From assembly GCA_003645495.1 (NCBI GenBank), contig QNFK01000048.1, positions 1 through 8,918 on the forward strand: a stretch of 8,918 nt of DNA. Reading direction: 5' to 3'. The translations under genes and the position numbers were made by a program. Below the pieces are notes generated by a model. It did not search any database and had not been told where the DNA came from. It saw nothing but the letters and a program-made list of their open reading frames with translations. Positions 6,905 through 8,918 of this stretch are shown in pieces (the stretch's first letter is position 1; each line of letters starts with the position of its first letter). The stretch is from Gammaproteobacteria bacterium (GTDB lineage Bacteria; Pseudomonadota; Gammaproteobacteria; Steroidobacterales; Woeseiaceae).

Positions 6905-7040
6905 AAAAAATCAGATGTCATTGCGAGGAGCGAAGCGACGCAGCAATCTCAAACAGGTTACTTCGCAGCATAACGGAGGCTGCGCTACAAAATATAGAGA
7001 TTGCCACGCCCTCCGGGCTCGCAATGACGTCGGTTTTTTT
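6905..7040. terminator. Possible bidirectional terminator formed by the repeat and flanking A/T tracts
   Basis: An A6 run (6905-6910) lies left of the repeat and a T7 run (7034-7040) right of it, so the long stem can be followed by U residues on either transcript. This would end dusA transcription before the methyltransferase promoter. The loop region is long, so efficiency is uncertain. Confidence 0.4.
6917..7028. repeat. 112-bp palindromic intergenic repeat (REP/MITE-like)
   Basis: Perfect 11-bp terminal inverted repeats GTCATTGCGAG (6917-6927) and CTCGCAATGAC (7018-7028) enclose a second perfect pair, GCAATCTC (6943-6950) and GAGATTGC (6997-7004), and a small central pair CGCAGC/GCTGCG (6964-6969 and 6979-6984). 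The TCATTGCGAGGAGCGAAGCG core recalls repeats scattered between genes in many proteobacterial genomes, often mis-annotated as peptides with CEERSDAAI-like sequence. It encodes no transposase, so any mobility would depend on another source. It sits between dusA and the methyltransferase gene. Confidence 0.8.
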
Positions 7041-7042
7041 CA

Positions 7043-7071
7043 CTGAATGTTTGCCGCGGTGCCGTTACAAT
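7043..7071 (+). promoter_or_regulatory. Candidate promoter for the methyltransferase gene
   Basis: TACAAT (7066-7071) matches the -10 consensus at 5 of 6 bases, about 40 bp before the ATG. The best-placed -35, CTGAAT (7043-7048, 17-bp spacer), is weak. It lies just after the repeat-derived T-tract, consistent with a separate transcription unit. Confidence 0.35.
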
Positions 7072-7111
7072 GCGCCCTGATTTTTGATCTTCCTGGAGAA
7101 ACCCAATCACC

Positions 7112-7933
7112 ATGAGTGCCAAAACAGCAGTTTCACGCCGCCCGACAATGGCAGACAAAGCCGACATTCACGATCTGTATGAGAAGTCTGTGCAGAACGT
7201 GGAGCATGAGGTGGAATTCCTCCAGGCAACTTTCCAGCAAATACGGGGACGCAAGGCGTATGTATTTCGGGAAGACTTTTGTGGCACGGCGAGTGCGTCA
7301 TGCGAATGGGTAAAGCAGGGCAACGAATTTCAATCATTCGGCGTCGACATCGATTCTTCAGTACTGGAGTGGGGGCGTAAGAACCGGGTTGGGCGGTTGT
7401 CAGCTGCGGAACAGGCGCGGGTTCAGCTGCTCGAAGCCGATGTCATGAGCGCAGAAACACCTGCCGCTGATTTGCTGGCCGCATTTAATTTCAGCTACTT
7501 CATTTTTGATACACGTGACCAGCTCCGCGAGTATTTCAAAAAGGCGTATGCCGCGCTGAAAGATGATGGCGTGTTTTTCGTTGATCTTTTCGGCGGGCCG
7601 GAAGCCCAGGAAGAGACCAGGGAGAAAACCAAGCACAAGCGGTTTTCCTACATATGGCACCAGGCAGAATTCCACCCGGTGACCAATTACATCCGCTGCC
7701 ATATTCACTTCAAATTCAAAGACGGCTCCAAAATCAAGAAAGCATTCACCTATGAGTGGCGCCTGTGGTCTGCGCCGGAGATTCGCGAAATTCTCGCCGA
7801 GGCAGGCTTTAAGAAATCCACCCTCTACTGGGAGGGTGAGGACGAGGACGGCGATGGTAATGGTGAATTTACGCCCGAGGAAAAGGGTGAAGCGGATCTT
7901 GCGTGGATAGCGTATATTGTGGCCGAGAAATAG
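7112..7933 (+). CDS. Class I SAM-dependent methyltransferase
   Basis: The 273-residue protein has the Rossmann methyltransferase order: motif I variant REDFCGTA (53-60), acidic ribose-binding end of strand 2 in GVDID (77-81), EADVMS (109-113), NFSYFIF (126-132) and the post-core strand DGVFFVDLFGG (152-162). The motif I form with FCGTA or FCGTG occurs in a cluster of bacterial methyltransferases of unassigned substrate. An acidic segment near the C-terminus (243-257) contains DGDGNGEFTPEE (246-257), which matches the spacing of an EF-hand calcium loop. The start ATG at 7112 has GGAG 13 bases upstream, a longish spacing. No signal peptide is seen, so it should be cytosolic. It is probably monocistronic; the cyclase gene begins 175 bp later with its own promoter. 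The substrate cannot be read from sequence. Confidence 0.88.
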   Translation: MSAKTAVSRRPTMADKADIHDLYEKSVQNVEHEVEFLQATFQQIRGRKAYVFREDFCGTASASCEWVKQGNEFQSFGVDIDSSVLEWGRKNRVGRLSAAEQARVQLLEADVMSAETPAADLLAAFNFSYFIFDTRDQLREYFKKAYAALKDDGVFFVDLFGGPEAQEETREKTKHKRFSYIWHQAEFHPVTNYIRCHIHFKFKDGSKIKKAFTYEWRLWSAPEIREILAEAGFKKSTLYWEGEDEDGDGNGEFTPEEKGEADLAWIAYIVAEK

Positions 7934-7991
7934 ATAAGAAAATGTCGAAAATTTAGGAGCTTGCTGCGAAAACTCACAAAGCGGCTTATCT

Positions 7992-8020
7992 TTGACGGTT
8001 AGACATAATGTGAGTATTAC
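7992..8020 (+). promoter_or_regulatory. Sigma70-type promoter for the cyclase-FHA gene
   Basis: TTGACG (7992-7997) is followed after exactly 17 bp by TATTAC (8015-8020), matching 5 of 6 and 4 of 6 consensus bases. A perfect TATAAT also occurs at 8036-8041, but without a suitable -35. A short inverted repeat, GCCGC (8043-8047) with GCGGC (8062-8066), would lie in the leader of the first transcript. Confidence 0.5.
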
Positions 8021-8107
8021 TCCTGCATATGCGTTTATAATTGCCGCTGCTTAGTCGCCTGGCGGCTCATTAGAATTTGTTTCTGGAATTGATTGGGTAA
8101 CATCGGA

Positions 8108-8918
8108 ATGGCAAAGGACCTGGAAGTCGCGATTCTGTTTGCCGACGTTGTCGGCAGCACCCAGCTATACGACAAATTCGGCGATACCAAGGCCAGCGAG
8201 ACCGTCGCACGCTGTCTCGACGTCATGAAAGATTCCACCTACCAGTTCAACGGCACGGTCATTAAGACCATCGGTGACGAGGTTATGGCAACCTTTCCGA
8301 CCGTCGATGAAGCGATGGGTGCAGCCAGCCTGATGCAAAAAGGACTGAGTGGCGATCTCGACGATGACGGGATACCAGTGTCTATTCGCATTGGCTGTCA
8401 TTTTGGTCCGGTGGTGCAGGAACAAAATGATATTTTTGGTGCCGCCGTGCATACCGCAAATCGCATGACTTCGCAGGCCAAAGCCAAACAGATAATCATA
8501 TCGGGCACGACAGTGGAGCAAATGGGTCTGGAATGGCGGGCGCAAACACGCCAGATCGACGTTGCAACAGTTCGTGGCAGGATCGACGAGGTAGCTCTTT
8601 TTGAATTACTTTGGCAGCCCGAAGAAGCGACCAGCATGTTGCCGACGATTGACTGGGAGAGCAAAGCGAAAGGCCCCAGCAAGTTAACGTTGATTTTTCG
8701 TGACGTTACGGTCGTAATCGATGATAAGAAAAAGGGCGCCAATATGGGCCGGGCTGATGACAACGAACTGGTCGTCAAGGGCAACCTGATATCACGTATT
8801 CACGCGCGCGTGGAAAAGCGTCGCGGCAAATTTATTTTGATAGATCAAAGTACGAACGGGACTTTTCTGGAGAATGCCAGCGGAGAGGAAACTTTTGTGC
8901 GTCGTGATAGTACCGAGC
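8108..8918 (+). CDS. Class III adenylate/guanylate cyclase fused to an FHA domain (3' end outside window)
   Basis: The frame is open from ATG 8108 to the window edge (270 codons). Residues about 5-170 are a class III nucleotide cyclase: ILFADVVGST gives metal-binding Asp13, KTIGDEVMATF gives Lys53 (adenine-type specificity) and the second metal Asp57, and NDIFGAAVHTANRM (107-120) holds Asp108 and the transition-state Arg119. The usual VN of the VNxAxR motif is VH here (His115). Residues about 192-270 start an FHA domain: GRADDNELVV, the SRIHARVE phosphothreonine-binding segment (229-236) and DQSTNGTF (246-253). No membrane helix is seen, so it is a soluble cyclase with a phosphopeptide-reading tail. 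It may make cAMP, judged from the Lys/Asp pair. The Shine-Dalgarno is weak; TTG 8093 is an in-frame alternative start. Confidence 0.92.
   Translation, partial: MAKDLEVAILFADVVGSTQLYDKFGDTKASETVARCLDVMKDSTYQFNGTVIKTIGDEVMATFPTVDEAMGAASLMQKGLSGDLDDDGIPVSIRIGCHFGPVVQEQNDIFGAAVHTANRMTSQAKAKQIIISGTTVEQMGLEWRAQTRQIDVATVRGRIDEVALFELLWQPEEATSMLPTIDWESKAKGPSKLTLIFRDVTVVIDDKKKGANMGRADDNELVVKGNLISRIHARVEKRRGKFILIDQSTNGTFLENASGEETFVRRDSTE

Noticed and set aside
6852..7080. Small open frames with CEERSDAAI- and LRGAKRRSN-like peptides
   Set aside because: These are translations of the palindromic repeat, a well-known source of false genes.
1..8918. tRNA, rRNA or CRISPR array
   Set aside because: I saw no cloverleaf-like sequence, rRNA-like stretch or regularly spaced direct repeats; the only repeats are the two palindromic copies near dusA.

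Overview
The window looks like chromosomal DNA of a Gammaproteobacterium. DusA resembles the gammaproteobacterial enzyme closely, there is an RssA-like patatin, base composition is moderately GC-rich, there are signal-peptide outer-membrane proteins, and several promoters look like sigma70. I cannot fix the genus; a marine or sediment lineage rich in FHA, cyclase and eukaryotic-type kinase signalling is an inference. All assignments rest on motif recognition by eye.

Layout. Bases 1-216 are the 3' end of a gene for an FHA (phosphothreonine-binding) protein. It converges on a minus-strand patatin-like lipid hydrolase gene (330-1232). A divergent spacer of about 290 bp leads to a plus-strand cluster: a membrane-anchored Ser/Thr kinase with an extracytoplasmic C-terminal domain (1520-3268), an exported CsgG-like protein that probably starts at TTG (3327-4436), and a small four-helix membrane protein (4489-4872). 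A minus-strand outer-membrane beta-barrel gene (4894-5721) converges on that cluster and diverges from dusA (5878-6873), which encodes tRNA-dihydrouridine synthase A. The last codons of dusA lie inside a partial copy of a short palindromic repeat; a full 112-bp copy follows at 6917-7028. Next come a class I SAM-dependent methyltransferase (7112-7933) and, behind a good sigma70-type promoter, a class III nucleotide cyclase fused to an FHA domain (8108 to the right edge, incomplete).

How the parts may work together. Kinase, FHA and cyclase modules sit within one neighbourhood, and both window edges cut through FHA genes. The kinase carries an outward-facing alpha/beta domain and is followed directly by an exported CsgG-family protein. 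No curli genes are present. The best candidate for something new is therefore an envelope-sensing phospho-signalling locus: CsgG-like periplasmic or outer-membrane component, transmembrane kinase, FHA readers, possibly cyclic nucleotide output. That linkage is inference from gene order and domains. The dusA and methyltransferase part looks like ordinary housekeeping DNA, apart from the repeat.
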